Part shown: positions 1 through 11,972 of the stretch, in pieces
Numbering within the stretch: the stretch's first letter is position 1
How the letters are laid out: every line of letters starts with the position of its first letter
Assembly: GCA_020631735.1 (NCBI GenBank)
Contig: CM036168.1
Coordinates: forward strand, 101,824,036-101,888,035
DNA length: 64,000 nucleotides
Origin: Saccharum officinarum
Taxonomy: Eukaryota > Streptophyta > Magnoliopsida > Poales > Poaceae
Reading direction: 5' to 3'
Program-made: the position numbers and the translations under genes
The notes under the pieces: model-generated
The model's input: only the letters and a program-made list of their open reading frames with translations
Databases searched by the model: none
What the model was told of the DNA's origin: nothing

Positions 1-2412
1 CTTAGAGGTTCGTAGCAGTAGCTTAATTGGCCACAGACAGTCACAGTCACACCCGTTAAGTCCGCGGGAAGATGGAGCTTTTCGACGACCATGGGGCTGA
101 GCTCCTGAAAAGCTGAGGCGGATGTCATGCTTTTGGGGCGTCGCTCGGCAGATTCCAATGATAGGGCCACGCGGCAGGGGCGGGCAGTCGGAATGAGATC
201 GCGAGCGGCCGCTCCGGAAAGCGGCGGCAGCACCACCTCATTCCTTTTGCTTTGCCGCGTTTTTTAAGCCCGCGGTGTCACGGCCGGCTCATCAGGGGGA
301 AGCTGATGCCGTGTGCCGTGCCATGCTGTTTGAATAATGCCGGGGCGCCGCAAGGTCCGCAACGGCGCAACGCACCGCCGGTCGTCTACGGTGTGGGATG
401 CCCAGCCGCCCTCCCCCATTGCATGGCGTCGCGCGCCCTGCTAGCTAGCTTGCTCGATCCATCGGCAGGCATGCAGTCCAGTCGCGGGCGGGCGGGCGTG
501 TCGGTCGTGGCGCCGGCCGTGCCGGCTTTACGGCCTTTGGGCGTTCCCGAGCGCGTCGTGCACGGAAAATCCGTGCTGCGTGGGAGCCAATTCCCGAGGA
601 ATAGGCGCGCGCCCGGCCCGGTCGCGTCGTCGCGGGATCTTAATTTGGGCCCTTCGGCTAGCCGGAGGATCGGATCGCCCCGGCCTCAGCGTGGTCCAGC
701 TCCAAAGACGGACTAACGTGCCGCCGAGCCGGGGATTATATTACTAGTTAACTCGATCGCGCGCAATCCTGTCTCGCGTGACGAGTGGATGGATTTGGAT
801 TGGGCGGAGGACGCGACGCGCGACGGGGGCCATGCCATGATTGGTTTCTCCTCCTGATCGGCCTAGCTCGCCGAATCGTTTACGTGTGCGTCTTTTCGTG
901 GCAAAAGTGATTGACGTGCATGCATGGAGGAGCGAGATCCTTTTTTATCATGCACAGCACAGGTGTGCGTGTGTTGAAGGCTCGTGCCCGTGCATGCGAG
1001 CATGAACCGGCTCCTCCGGGTAAAGCTGTTTTGGGGGATGATAATAATCATCGTGGCTTTATTCGGATGATTTGTTATGGTGTATTTGGTCGGTATCCTA
1101 CGTTTGTGAGGGATCACGCTGGTTGATTAGCTATAAGACTACTTTGTCTCCGACAGGGCATCATCAAAAGTAAAGCAAATTGGAATTTGTGGAGCTTAAA
1201 TGCATGGGCTTATAGTAGTAAGTATGGATCATTATAGCTGCCTCATGTGGGATACCCTAAAAGATCATAACAAGATCCATGCACCTGGTGGCAATAATAA
1301 TTACTTCACCATGCATATTCCTGCCCCAATAGGTAGTGAACGTACGTAGTAGATTTCACAAACGTAAGGATCTCCTGAACTATATATGTACGTCTGCATA
1401 ACCTGATCTGCAGGACAATCAATTCTATTTAGGGTCAATATATACAGTCAATACGATCAGACGGGACGTATGTGTAGATGAATATGGTCAAATGCAGTCA
1501 AAATGATAAACAAGTAGAGCGACGATGTGCATGGCGAAGGCCTGTTGTCCTGACGTGTTCGTCGAAATCAGATTCGGCCTCCTCACTTTGATCACTCCCG
1601 ATTCTTTTATCCTCGCGCGCACAACAACCTGGGATTTGGTCTAATAACCATCCTGAGAGGCCTTAGCTTCTCGCGCGCACCCTCCGGCCGGTCTGGTCTT
1701 GCACTGAGTCTCCATGTCCGTTCTCCCTTGTCCTCTACAAAATCCACCACCAATCTCGATCTCGGTGTGATGGACGCACCACGCCACCGGCCCTAGTAGA
1801 CTCTGCACGCGCGCCCAGCTCCGACCCCCGATCGATCAACTGGACGCCCTAATTTTCTGAGCTCCAGTGACCAACGATCTGGATTTGGCTAGATAACCAA
1901 ATCAGGAGTTGTGCACGGCGACGCAGTTGGACGACCGATACGGGGACGCCCTTTGACTTCAGAATATGGCTTGGCACGGCTCGTATGGACTGTTCTCTCT
2001 GACCGTGAGCGCCGGTAATTCCCAATGCAGGGTGGCCTAGACGGATAGCGATCTACGTCGCCGCCGCTCCCAACTAAAGCTACTGCGTCATTCCATTGAT
2101 ATTTCATCTAATTTTGGCATAAGTCGATTTTTTTATTTTTAGTAGCAATATCCATACAATTCATCATCTCATCATCATCATCATCACACTATAAAAGAGC
2201 GAGTTTTTTTTATGGGGTTCTCTCTCTATGATAACCGTTTAATATATACGTCGTGCTATCTGAGCCCTCCGTCATGCGTGATCTTACTCTTCCTCTTTAG
2301 CAAATCTACACGTCGTGCTATATGAGCCCTCCTTCATCCGTGACCTTACATGTAAGATGTAAGACTCCTCCTCAAATACGTCTCACGGTATGTCTATAAT
2401 CTCACCTGCCAT
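1..2412. other. intergenic, no recognisable gene
   Basis: The first 900 bases are strongly GC-rich and CpG-rich; the rest is of ordinary composition. An open frame of 154 codons (252-716, plus) lies in the GC-rich part, but its translation is low-complexity Pro/Arg/Ala-rich with no domain I recognise, so I do not call it a gene. The GC-rich block could be the promoter or 5' end of a gene lying to the left of the window; that is inference only. No LTR, TIR or other transposon end was found between 900 and 2240. Confidence 0.5.
2248..2349. repeat. imperfect direct repeat, 62-bp period
   Basis: A block of about 40 bp starting ACGTCGTGCTAT at 2248 recurs at 2310 with a few substitutions (both continue with GAGCCCTCC and end near a TTAC). 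It lies just left of the LINE insertion and belongs to no element I recognise. Confidence 0.6.
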
Positions 2413-2424
2413 AAGTCACATTTA

Positions 2425-3173
2425 AATATCTGGGCCTTTGGACATCAGATGTATCATGCAGATTATGGAGGCCTTTGGAGATGCTACCGGCCTGCGCATT
2501 AATATGACAAAGAGCACAGTCGCCTCCATAAGATGCTCAGGGATCGATATGGACGAGGTGATCGGCGACTTCGCAGGCGATAGGGTGCCCTTCCCAATTA
2601 AATATCTGGGCCTCCCGCTCAATTTGGGTCGACTGCGTATGGTACACTTGCAGTACATTCAGGATAGGGAGAAAGGCAAAATAGCTGGCTGACAGGGTAA
2701 ACTGATCACAATTGCCGGTAGGAAAGAGCTCATTCGATCCGTGATTAGTTCACTTCCTGTTTACCTGTTAACAGCCATCAAACCACCAAAGAAGTTTTTC
2801 AAAGAGCTAGACAAGTTTAGACGACGATTTCTCTGGGCGGGCGACGGCCAACTCACTGGTGGAAAGTGCAAGGTGGCATGGCCAAAAGTGTGCACGCCTA
2901 CAGAAAAGGGTGGTCTAGGGATCAAGGATCTTGAAGCCTTAAGCCGATCGCTTCGTTTACGATGGCAGTGGTATGCGTGGGACGACAGGGAACGCCCCTG
3001 GAAGGGGCTGCAGCTACAAATTGACATTGAAGATAGACGCTTCTTCGACGCTGCAACAATTGTGGAAATTGGCAATGGGTGCAAGGCTTCGTTCTGGACT
3101 TCTAGATGGCTTAACGGCCAAGCCCCCGGGGTGTTGTTCCCGGCTCTGTTCAGGCACAGCAAGAGGAAGAACC
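2425..3173 (+). pseudogene. L1-type LINE ORF2, 5' fragment (end of reverse transcriptase)
   Basis: This is the left part of a 5'-truncated plant L1-like non-LTR retrotransposon. The translation from about 2438 shows the end of the reverse-transcriptase domain and the region after it: EAFGDATGLRINMTKST, then the thumb-like PIKYLGLPL, GKLITIAGRKELI and KGGLGIKDLEALSRSLRLRW. The catalytic FADD/YADD block is missing because the 5' end is truncated. A TGA stop at 2690-2692 falls where relatives have Trp (KIAG-stop-QGK), so the frame is dead. The LINE is flanked by the 12-bp direct repeat AAGTCACATTTA at 2413-2424 and 29338-29349. At 3173 it is broken by the LTR element with duplication GAACC; the same codon frame resumes at 28391, reading HSKRKN then RTVANALAGNTW. 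I am sure of the family; sub-family is not assigned. Confidence 0.9.
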
Positions 3174-6100
3174 TGTAACACCCCAGGTGTTTGCCACCAG
3201 TTAAGCAGTGGGTTTGAGCTCAAACATGATAGATTAAGTGGAGATGACGATGTCAAGGTCAACCTATGGAAGCGAGCCCCAACCTAAACTTGGATGTTGC
3301 ACCATTGCTTTGCATATAGGCTATTTTTAAGATATATGCTTGGGTGGTGTTATTGCAATATCTTCATGTGTCTCACCTTAGTACCTATATATAGTGGTCA
3401 CTCAAAAAGTTTCATGAAGTTTGGAATCAAAAAGTCACATGAAATGATAAGTTACATCCTTGTTGGAATGATTTTACTAAGTGCTTGAATTGCACTATTA
3501 AGTGAATGGAAATATAGGTCATCAATCCAACCTTGCAACCTTACCCAAAAGACTCTAGATGGACTCTACAACAAAAGTCATGAAAGATTCGTGTTGAGCA
3601 AATGCCCCGAAAATGCTCCAATGGATCAAAAAGGATGATTTAAGCTTCATCGTGATCCTACTTTGGTCAAAGTATAACAACAGTTTCTATACCAGTTTTG
3701 AGGTTGAACCTTAAATGAGGGTTGTAGTTCACTTTATGTAGAAGAAACTTTGTTTTTGGACCAAGAGCTAGATCAGCTTGGAAACGAGTCTAATCGGTGC
3801 ACAAAGATTTAATTTGCTGCAGTTTTCAGCACTTAGAATATTTCTAAGTCTGGAAATTCATCGACATCGGCATTGACGTCTCGCGTTCTCCAAAAATTGT
3901 TAAGCAACTCAAGTTGAGGCAAATACAAAAGTTGGAGTAGATATTATGAAGAAGAGCATGCAAAAAATTGGATTAAGTTTGATCAGGTTTTGACCTCCGA
4001 AAGTGAGTTTCCACGATCACCATTGTTGTGTTGACACTGCTGTCTTGGCAACCATTTTACCGCTAATTGGTTGCTCTAATGACCTGAGTGCCTTAATAGA
4101 AGTTGTAGAGCAGGCCGAGGTGAGCAAACTTCGTTTTGAGCCCATTCACTGATTCGGCCCGGATCGAGCCCAAACCGGCACCCACCTTACTCAACTTATC
4201 GCGCACCACGTGTTCGCTGTTTTGCCGACGCGTCTTCCATGCGTGAGTTCACGCCCTCCATGGACACCGCGCGTCCACCTCCTTGCCGCGCGTCCTGCAG
4301 TGCCCCTGCTGCTCCTTAATGAACGCCAAGCTGCCCCAGGCACTCCCCATCCACTCAGCATCCTCTCCCTCCCTCGCTCTCGCGCTCCCGCTCGCCCTTG
4401 CCGCACGCGCTGAGCACGCCCGCCATGGATGGCCAGGCCGAGCTCGCTGTCATGTCGTCCTTGCTGCTCCGCACCTCCTCCGCCCTAGCTAGCTACGCCC
4501 TGGTCTTCCTTACCCCACGCCGCTCCTCCCGAGATCTTTTTCTGGCGCCGCTCGCGGTCACTGCTCCTCGTCGGCGGAGCAGTTAACGCCACCACCCCTG
4601 GCCCGTGTGGCCGGGCCGCCTCGGGCCGCCACAGGCCGAGCTACGACCTTCTACGGATGCGCGAGAGGCCCTTGGTGGTCCCTCGCCCCTCAGCTGTCGA
4701 CGACGAGTCCCCCTCCGGCCGGCACCACGAGCTCCGGCGACCTCTCTGCTCAAAATCGTGTCAAGGACCTCGCGCGACAATTTGACTAAAGCCAGGGGTC
4801 TTTCTACACTGTCATAGACTCATGTGAATAGTGCCAAAAGGACCTTTTTGTGGTAGTTTTTGCTGATTTTTGAAAAGGCATAGTAAATCATAGGAAAATC
4901 GTAAAATAGCAAATGAGGACTTTTTGGAATCCTTGTGAAATTATCTATGCAGTAGATCTATAATATGACATGTTTTAGTTTAAAGTTTTCTCTGTAAAAA
5001 TAGATTTGTGCAGCTAGGTTTTTAATGCTAGTTGTATTTGTCATTTTCATAACTATAGATCTAGGGCTCCAAATGAAGTGAAATTTTTGTGGCATGCTAC
5101 TCATGTGATGATTGATGTGTGGTAAAAATTTCATGAATTTTTGTTGCCATTTGAGTGAGTTATTAGTATATCTTTCTCTCACATGAATTCTTGCAATAGC
5201 AATTTGTCTTTTTCATGGAGCTTGATATACATGTCCAAATGGCTTGAAATTTGTACAGTAGACTATTGGATGTATGTAAGAGCTACTGTAATTTTTATAG
5301 ATTTTATTATGGACTTTTGATATATGTTTATTATTTCACCTTGCTATTTAAATAAATTAAGAAATGCATTAAAAGAAATTATTTAATGATGAGCACTATG
5401 CTTTTTGGTGATAATTTAACATGTGATTTATGATGGTTACATTGGTTGTGGCCAAATGTATGTTTGGAATATAAGTTAATATTTATTCTTGCAATTGATG
5501 CTTTCCTGGACAGTTTCTGGGACTTTGGTAATTGCACCATGAAAATGATGTTTGATGAGAAACATGCTTATAACAAAGTTGTAAATAACTCATTAATCTA
5601 GCTTGTGTTAAATTTTGGTGGCATTTGGCCTTATAGTTTGTGAGTAATGACTGTTTCAAGTTGGGTTCCAGAAATAGTTGTTCTCTGGAATCTCTGGACC
5701 AGATTCTGTAATTATGCATGTTTTACTTGGTTAACTTGAGAATCATGCTAAGATGAGTAAAGATGAATTATAGAAAATTTTATAAGCTTTCCAGAATGTC
5801 TTGTTGCATGGCTATTGGATTTGTATAACTCCAGTCATGATCCAAACATGTAGATGTTGTTTGCAGTCCAGAAATTGTCAGATGCTAGTTATGATTGTTT
5901 ACTCCATGTGTTACTAAGTGTGGCTTATACCCTTGATGATGGTCAAGTTAAGATACTTGTGATCTTGTCAAACTTGTGTTATGCTTGATGTGCTTGCCCT
6001 CTTTAATTGGTTGTGTGATGTTAGTTAATTAGCTTTTGGTGTCTATGTCTTAATCGTGTGTTTACATGAATAATTATGTGATGCATCTTATGTTACCATT

Positions 6101-7806
6101 CATCACATTCATACGCATGCATCTTGCATCTCATTTAGGTTCGCTAGATGCACCACGTGAAGGATGAGATGTTGAAGCCAAACCTGAAGACGGTGTTTGG
6201 TGGACCTATCCCGAAGATGGAAGGACTAAACAAGTGTCGGGATGAGAGATGCACGCCAAGCGAGTGTCATCAGTCAATCACTAACCTAGTGTTCGATCCC
6301 AGGCAAGCCCCGGAGCATTCTAAGCCTCCTACTTTACAAAAGCAATTGAGTATATATATATGTTATATATGTATTGTTGCATTAAGTTGTAGGAGTTGAG
6401 TGAAACTGTTGATGCATTTATTACTATCCTTGCCTACCTTATTACATTCTTATCCTGCTAGGTTTAGGGTTGAATAAATGCTTAGCCCTGTTTAGACCGG
6501 TAGCGATCAGTGATTTCCTGTCACCGGCAACTATAGGTGGTTACTGGAAAACTTTAGCTATGGAATGGATAATATCCTGGAAATAACCAAGTGTTGATGG
6601 ATAACTGGAGACCGGGCGGAATAAGTATTGGGCAACCAGACAGGGTTCTGGGGTGCTTGTAGTTTCCGCCTGTGTCGATTAAGGACCGTCTGTTGTTGTC
6701 CCTCGGGTCATGTTGAACGCATGCCTCACATTTAGCTAGCCGAATAAGGTACCTTTCGACCGCGAAGCTGGGAGATTATTCGGACCGAGTGGATTGCCCG
6801 CAACGCACTGTACCGGAGCAGTAGTGGCAGGATACAGGGGCGCGATGATAAGGCCAAAGAGCAGTCGGGCGACCCCTGGGTACATGTGGTTCCTGGCAAG
6901 CTCGCGACTTTACCTGAATGGTTGACTCGGTGACCAACACCTCACTTTAGCGGGTGAGTGAGGTTTGTGTGAGGAATAACTTACCAGCTGGTTAATAATC
7001 GATTCGAATCGCCATCGTTCACTGGATAGTGAACACTTGACTCGAGTTACAGCATCATAGTAATGATGATGGAACACGGATGGTTATGTGGATGATGTTG
7101 GACATGCTAAACCTGAAATGGTAACCTTTGATGTTAATGGTTAATCAAGTGATTGCTTTAGCATAGGTGCTTACATAGATTGAATAGGTTATAATAAAGA
7201 TGATGCAAAAGGACTTAAATTAGTTATTCATGATAACTTATGCTTTTTCGCAAAGCAAGTCAAGCCAGTACACTTATAAAGCCTTGCATACTCCTTGGTG
7301 TCATATTATTTCTGGTTTATGATGGGTAAGTCTAGCTGAGTACCTTCTCGTACTCAGGGTTTATTCCCACTTGTTGTAGGTTGTGATATAACATAGCTAC
7401 TGCAAGAATTGGAAGACTCCGGCTGTAGTGGCGGAGTGTGATCATGGGCATGATCCGTCTGAGCTATCTTGTCTCTCTTGCTTTTATGGAAATTTGACCT
7501 TGGTACTGGCATGTAATTGAATTAAGGTGATATTAGTTTTCAAACTACTTTGCTTCCGCTACTTTTGAACTTGAGTTGTAATAACTCTACTAAACTCCGA
7601 TATATGTTGAATTACTTATGAAATGGATGTAACATATGACCTGTTATGTTGGACCACTATGATCTTGGCTTGTATGTTGGTTGGTTTGAAATCTCTCGGG
7701 ATTTTATTGGACTACCGGAGTTATAGGAGCTTAAGTACGGGAATTTAATTGCTCCGGCGATTGTTTTTTGTACTTTTGTTCTTATAATTTGGGTGGTTCC
7801 GTGATA
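3174..7806 (+). repeat. 5' LTR of the LARD-like element
   Basis: About 4633 bp, starting TGTAACACC and ending GTTCCGTGATA; the paired LTR ends GTTCCATGACA, so the terminal CA has decayed here. Mostly AT-rich, with a sharp GC-rich block at about 4140-4790. The last third holds the stretch GAGTACCTTCTCGTACTCAG near 7340, typical of grass Tekay-like LTRs (from memory). Short open frames inside it are not genes: none exceeds about 90 codons and none resembles a known protein. Confidence 0.88.
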
Positions 7807-7808
7807 GC

Positions 7809-7820
7809 TGGCATCGAAGC
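7809..7820 (+). promoter_or_regulatory. primer-binding site (degenerate tRNA-iMet type)
   Basis: TGGCATCGAAGC, two bases after the 5' LTR, resembles the common plant iMet primer site TGGTATCAGAGC with three changes. The second copy has the same sequence at 19584-19595. Confidence 0.6.
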
Positions 7821-10800
7821 AAGGTTCAACACTAAACATGTCATATGTGTATTGAAAAATAAAGGTTTTGTTTGCAAAAATAAGTTTTTGACAACTTATA
7901 GCTACTACATATATAGGTTTGTTCAAATCTGAATTTTAAATCTAAGTATGCCAGTGGTAATTTCCTTTATGCCCGATTAAGGACCCTTAGGTGGCTTAAT
8001 TAAGTACTAACTTGGGGGTTTAAAATTTTTGCATCTACGCCCAAGCCAAGGTATGTATGAGTGATAACTTGACTGCATTGTTACCCTGTGGTCGAATGGT
8101 AGTGGTAACCTTCATATATGAAATAGCCATATATGTCGCTAGAGTTACATTCTTGTAACGTCGCACCTACGCCAAGGTAAGTGTGAACTGGGAGAGCATG
8201 ACCGTTCAACCATCGGTCTAGGGGAGAGTTAGCTATGGTTACTGACATAATTACATGTTTAACCATGTAATTATGAAAGTACTTAATTGTGGGTACATTT
8301 GTTGGGTAGTTATGATACCGAAGTATATGCATCAGGGGATGTATGTATGGAGAGTATTTAGTTTACTGCTTTCATCGTGTGCTATATTGAGAATTATTGG
8401 GCTGCAATGAATTTTTCTGCAGGTACGCTAACCACGAATACGTAAGTTGAATGTAGCAGGCGACTAGCTCTATATCGAGAGAATACGTGTTATGCCACCG
8501 ACATAGAACGTGATTGCCACCTTAGGCTGGCAATCTTGTGAGGACGAATAGGACGAAGCATGCATCATTATGATTGTTGCTTTGTGCATATAACTATGCT
8601 CCTCCCACTTTGTCCTAATAAATAAGTAACTTGTGATTGATGTGCTGCACTATCCTCCTTGTATGTAGTTAGTCAAGAATGCCTTGTTCCATGTTACTTG
8701 AATAGGAAGTGCTTGAAATAGTGTGTGCTTAGTCTTGATAGAAATAATTAGAGTTATATGTTTGATCTTATAAAGGTCCTCTAGTTAGTCGAGGGGTGGA
8801 TGTGTTGCTCCTACAAGCTCTTGCAAATGCTTACTCAAATAATTGTGATTACTATGAATAAACTAAATTATTAATTAGTCTAAAGCAAGAATGTTTGGAG
8901 TTACTAGAATAATGTGGTTGTGTGCTCTCTTGTTAACACAACAAGGTTAAACATTGTTTTGCATGTAATAAACTTGATTGCTAGAACAGTTTCTGTTGTA
9001 GTAATATTTCTATGGTCATAATAATGTAATCTGTGAATTAGTCCTTAGTGTGGATAAGAAAGTTATAGATAACTTAGTAAGCTTTCCAATAAGTCTAGTA
9101 CCACACCTTAGTTTGATGCTTACAACTTATGTTTTGTTTAAAACATGTGCCTGCTGCGTTACTGTCTAGACTCTGTGCATGCACTAGGTTGATTGCTTTA
9201 GCATGCTTTTGTTTTAGCTAAACTTGTAGTTAGTTCTTGTTGGATAAATTCTTGTTAGGTGTGAGCCTTCTGCTTAGTATCGAGTGCTTAAGTTAACCTG
9301 ACTAATTATCTCAAGTGTCCGCTTAAAACTATGATGTTGTGTAGATGCTTGTTATCTAGGTAGTGTCATAGTTGACCTCTCTTTTGTCCTCGGTGAGCAT
9401 GTGAGTATCGAAGATGCTTTATCCTAGATCAACGCTCATGTTACGTAATCGCATGGTTGTGTCTCTAATTAGATTCTCTCGTAGGAGCCAGAGCCTGTAG
9501 ATGTGGTTGCTAGCCCTTGAATATTTTTGTATCCATGCCTTGCTTGAACCATAGGCCCTAGCGTAGTCCCTTATATGTTTGCTTAGGCCTTAGACATCCG
9601 CTACCTTTTGGAGAATGCCCTTGTCGATTGACCAACCAAGTTAAGTCCTAACGAACGTCGATCTTGACCACAGTTGTTGCTTGCCAAGTTTTGGAGACCA
9701 TACCAATTCCATGTTGAACCTCCCGATTGTCTCTCCTACAGATGATCCGAGCAATGCTAATCTCTCGTTGTCTAATCTAGAATCTTTGCTTGCAAAATCA
9801 CGTGGCTACCTTATCAACCAAATCTCTGATCGGTGTATCATTTTGTTCTAGAAGTCTGCTAAAGTCCATCTCAACTTCTAACATCTCTCAACGTTATTAA
9901 TCTTGATCTCATGTTGTTGTCCAACGTGACCGAGAACCCTTGCTCAGTTGTCTTCGGCAATTACGCTATTTTCTCTTGCGCTATGTTTTAATCTTCGAAT
10001 CGCCTCCGTGTTGACTCTAAACCTTGTAACTACCCTTGCTTGCTACACCTCCCTTGTCTGGTGCTTGTTCTTACCACCTAATCGGTGCCACTTAAAATTT
10101 TACTTTGTTTGTGCGTTTAATAATGGTGTTACGATTAGCATTTTATGGTGCCGCGACGAAACTGAGAGCCTCCTGTGGGCGCGCACACAAGGTTGTGCTG
10201 CTCGGCACGCGCTGGTATCAGGGTGCTATTCATGATCTATTATGAAACGACATCCGATGTGTTATTTCTCGTGACCGTTTTCCTTGGTTATCTCCCTATA
10301 TCTTATCTGAAGATTCATATCTTAGGCCTGATGTAGTAGATATCCCTTGAAGTTGCTAAGAAGATGACCTTTGAAGAACAGTCACCGCATAAGCATTAAC
10401 AGACTGCAAGAGGTGGTAGACAAGTGACTCTCCCCAAGTGTCCTTGTACAACGTCGGTCATCGATTGAGCAATGTATGCCATCCTTGTTGAATCGAATGG
10501 GCACCTAACACTAAATGATTGGACAAGTTATCCATTGGGAAAGAACCAATCGTCACATGGTGCATATGACCTAACTATCAATGTCTTGATCCTTGTGTGG
10601 ATGATAGTCATACAGATGAAATCAACTCTCTCTGTTGTGACTCCTTATCTGTAGACTTCGATGTCCCGATTGTTTGTGCCTCGACTGTAATTATTGTGGT
10701 GGTCAAGAGTAAAGGTTGGAACTTTGAGAATTGAGAGACAACTAATTAATTACCAGTAAGAAGGTTAATCTCCAGTCATATAACAATTCTTTGATAGACA

Positions 10801-11959
10801 TGATGGTTATGTCTCAACGAACAATAGTAAGCAAGGAAGCCATAAAACCGGTCAGAAAGGCAAGTGCTACTTCTTCTCCAAATGTACTTTCAAGTCAATT
10901 CCATCTTGGACAATCACGTATATAGTGCAAGATGTTGTATTAGCCAAGTGAAGAACTAGAGAAAGCATGTCCCTAGTTTCGATCAGCATCATTGTGCCAC
11001 TGCGAGTTGAAAGCATTTGTGAAAGTGTCAAACCACAGATTTTTGGATTATGGTTTTGAGGTATCGATTGACATTAGAATGGAAGCCTCAATGTCAAATA
11101 TAGATCAAGAAGGTTAGTTTTGCTATAGTGCAAGTCAACCCAACTTATTACGCAACTGCACCACAAAGGAAAATTTTGCTCAACCTCCTTAGTAGTGAAC
11201 TAGTTCCCTAGTTTGGTGGATACTTGCAACTTTTGTTGTCTTTCAGACCTAGCTATCATCCTTTTGCGGTAATGGTTCTCTAGTGCTGACGTGTCTCTGG
11301 TACTTTATATGTGTTTTTTACCCAAGAGATTGTATCTAATTCAAACCAGATAATTGTTGCCTTTGTATAAAAGAATCTTTTTAGGTGACATTTGGCAGAA
11401 ATCCAGGATAGACAGAGTCAGCTATCATTTTCATTGTTCCCTCAATAGACTCAGATAATACAGTGTTGGCATCAGAGAAAGAGAACTGCACACGTGGAAC
11501 AATATGTAGTTTTCCATCAGTTGGCGTCTAAGTGAGTGAATAGTCTATGACTGATATAGACATTGTCTATTCGTTAGACGGTTTCTGATAGCCTCAAAGA
11601 ATATTTACCTCATATATGGATCCAACCCTTATCGGAAGTTGTACATGCTATGCCACTAGAAAAGTAAATGCTATGAGTAATTAGTCCACGCTCGTAGTAC
11701 TCTCTGTGCACCGTGAACAAAGTATTGTATTGTCTTGGATTCCTCCCAAAGTAATAATGCTTCATGGAAGTCAGTGAAGGAAATTCTTCAGACAAAAAAA
11801 ATTCTGTGTAGAGTGAGTACCAGAAAGTTGTCTTCCAAATTAGCCTCTCTGCTACTTGAAGCTAAGTATCCTGATGCGCTTGCAGATGTTGGAATTGGAT
11901 AACATGCTTCTCTTCCCTTGAAAAGTCCTCCGCACCGAATCTCGGGACACGATTCTTTT

Positions 11960-11972
11960 AAGGGGGGAGGGC
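11960..11972 (+). promoter_or_regulatory. polypurine tract
   Basis: AAGGGGGGAGGGC directly precedes the TG of the next LTR at 11973; plus-strand primer site of reverse transcription. The second copy is at 23743-23755. Confidence 0.8.

Larger units (their letters stand above)
7807..11972 (+). other. non-coding interior of the LARD-like element, first copy
   Basis: About 4.17 kb between primer site and purine tract. I checked the open frames on both strands (longest 95 codons at 9948-10235) and see no Gag zinc knuckle, protease DSG, RT YxDD or integrase motif, so proteins for mobilisation must come from another element. It matches 19582-23755 almost base for base, with scattered single-base differences and a local cluster near 10660. 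Confidence 0.8.

Noticed and set aside
252..716. 154-codon frame in GC-rich sequence
   Set aside because: Arg/Pro/Ala-rich low-complexity translation, no domain, no splice or codon-bias support; open frames of this size are expected in GC-rich DNA.
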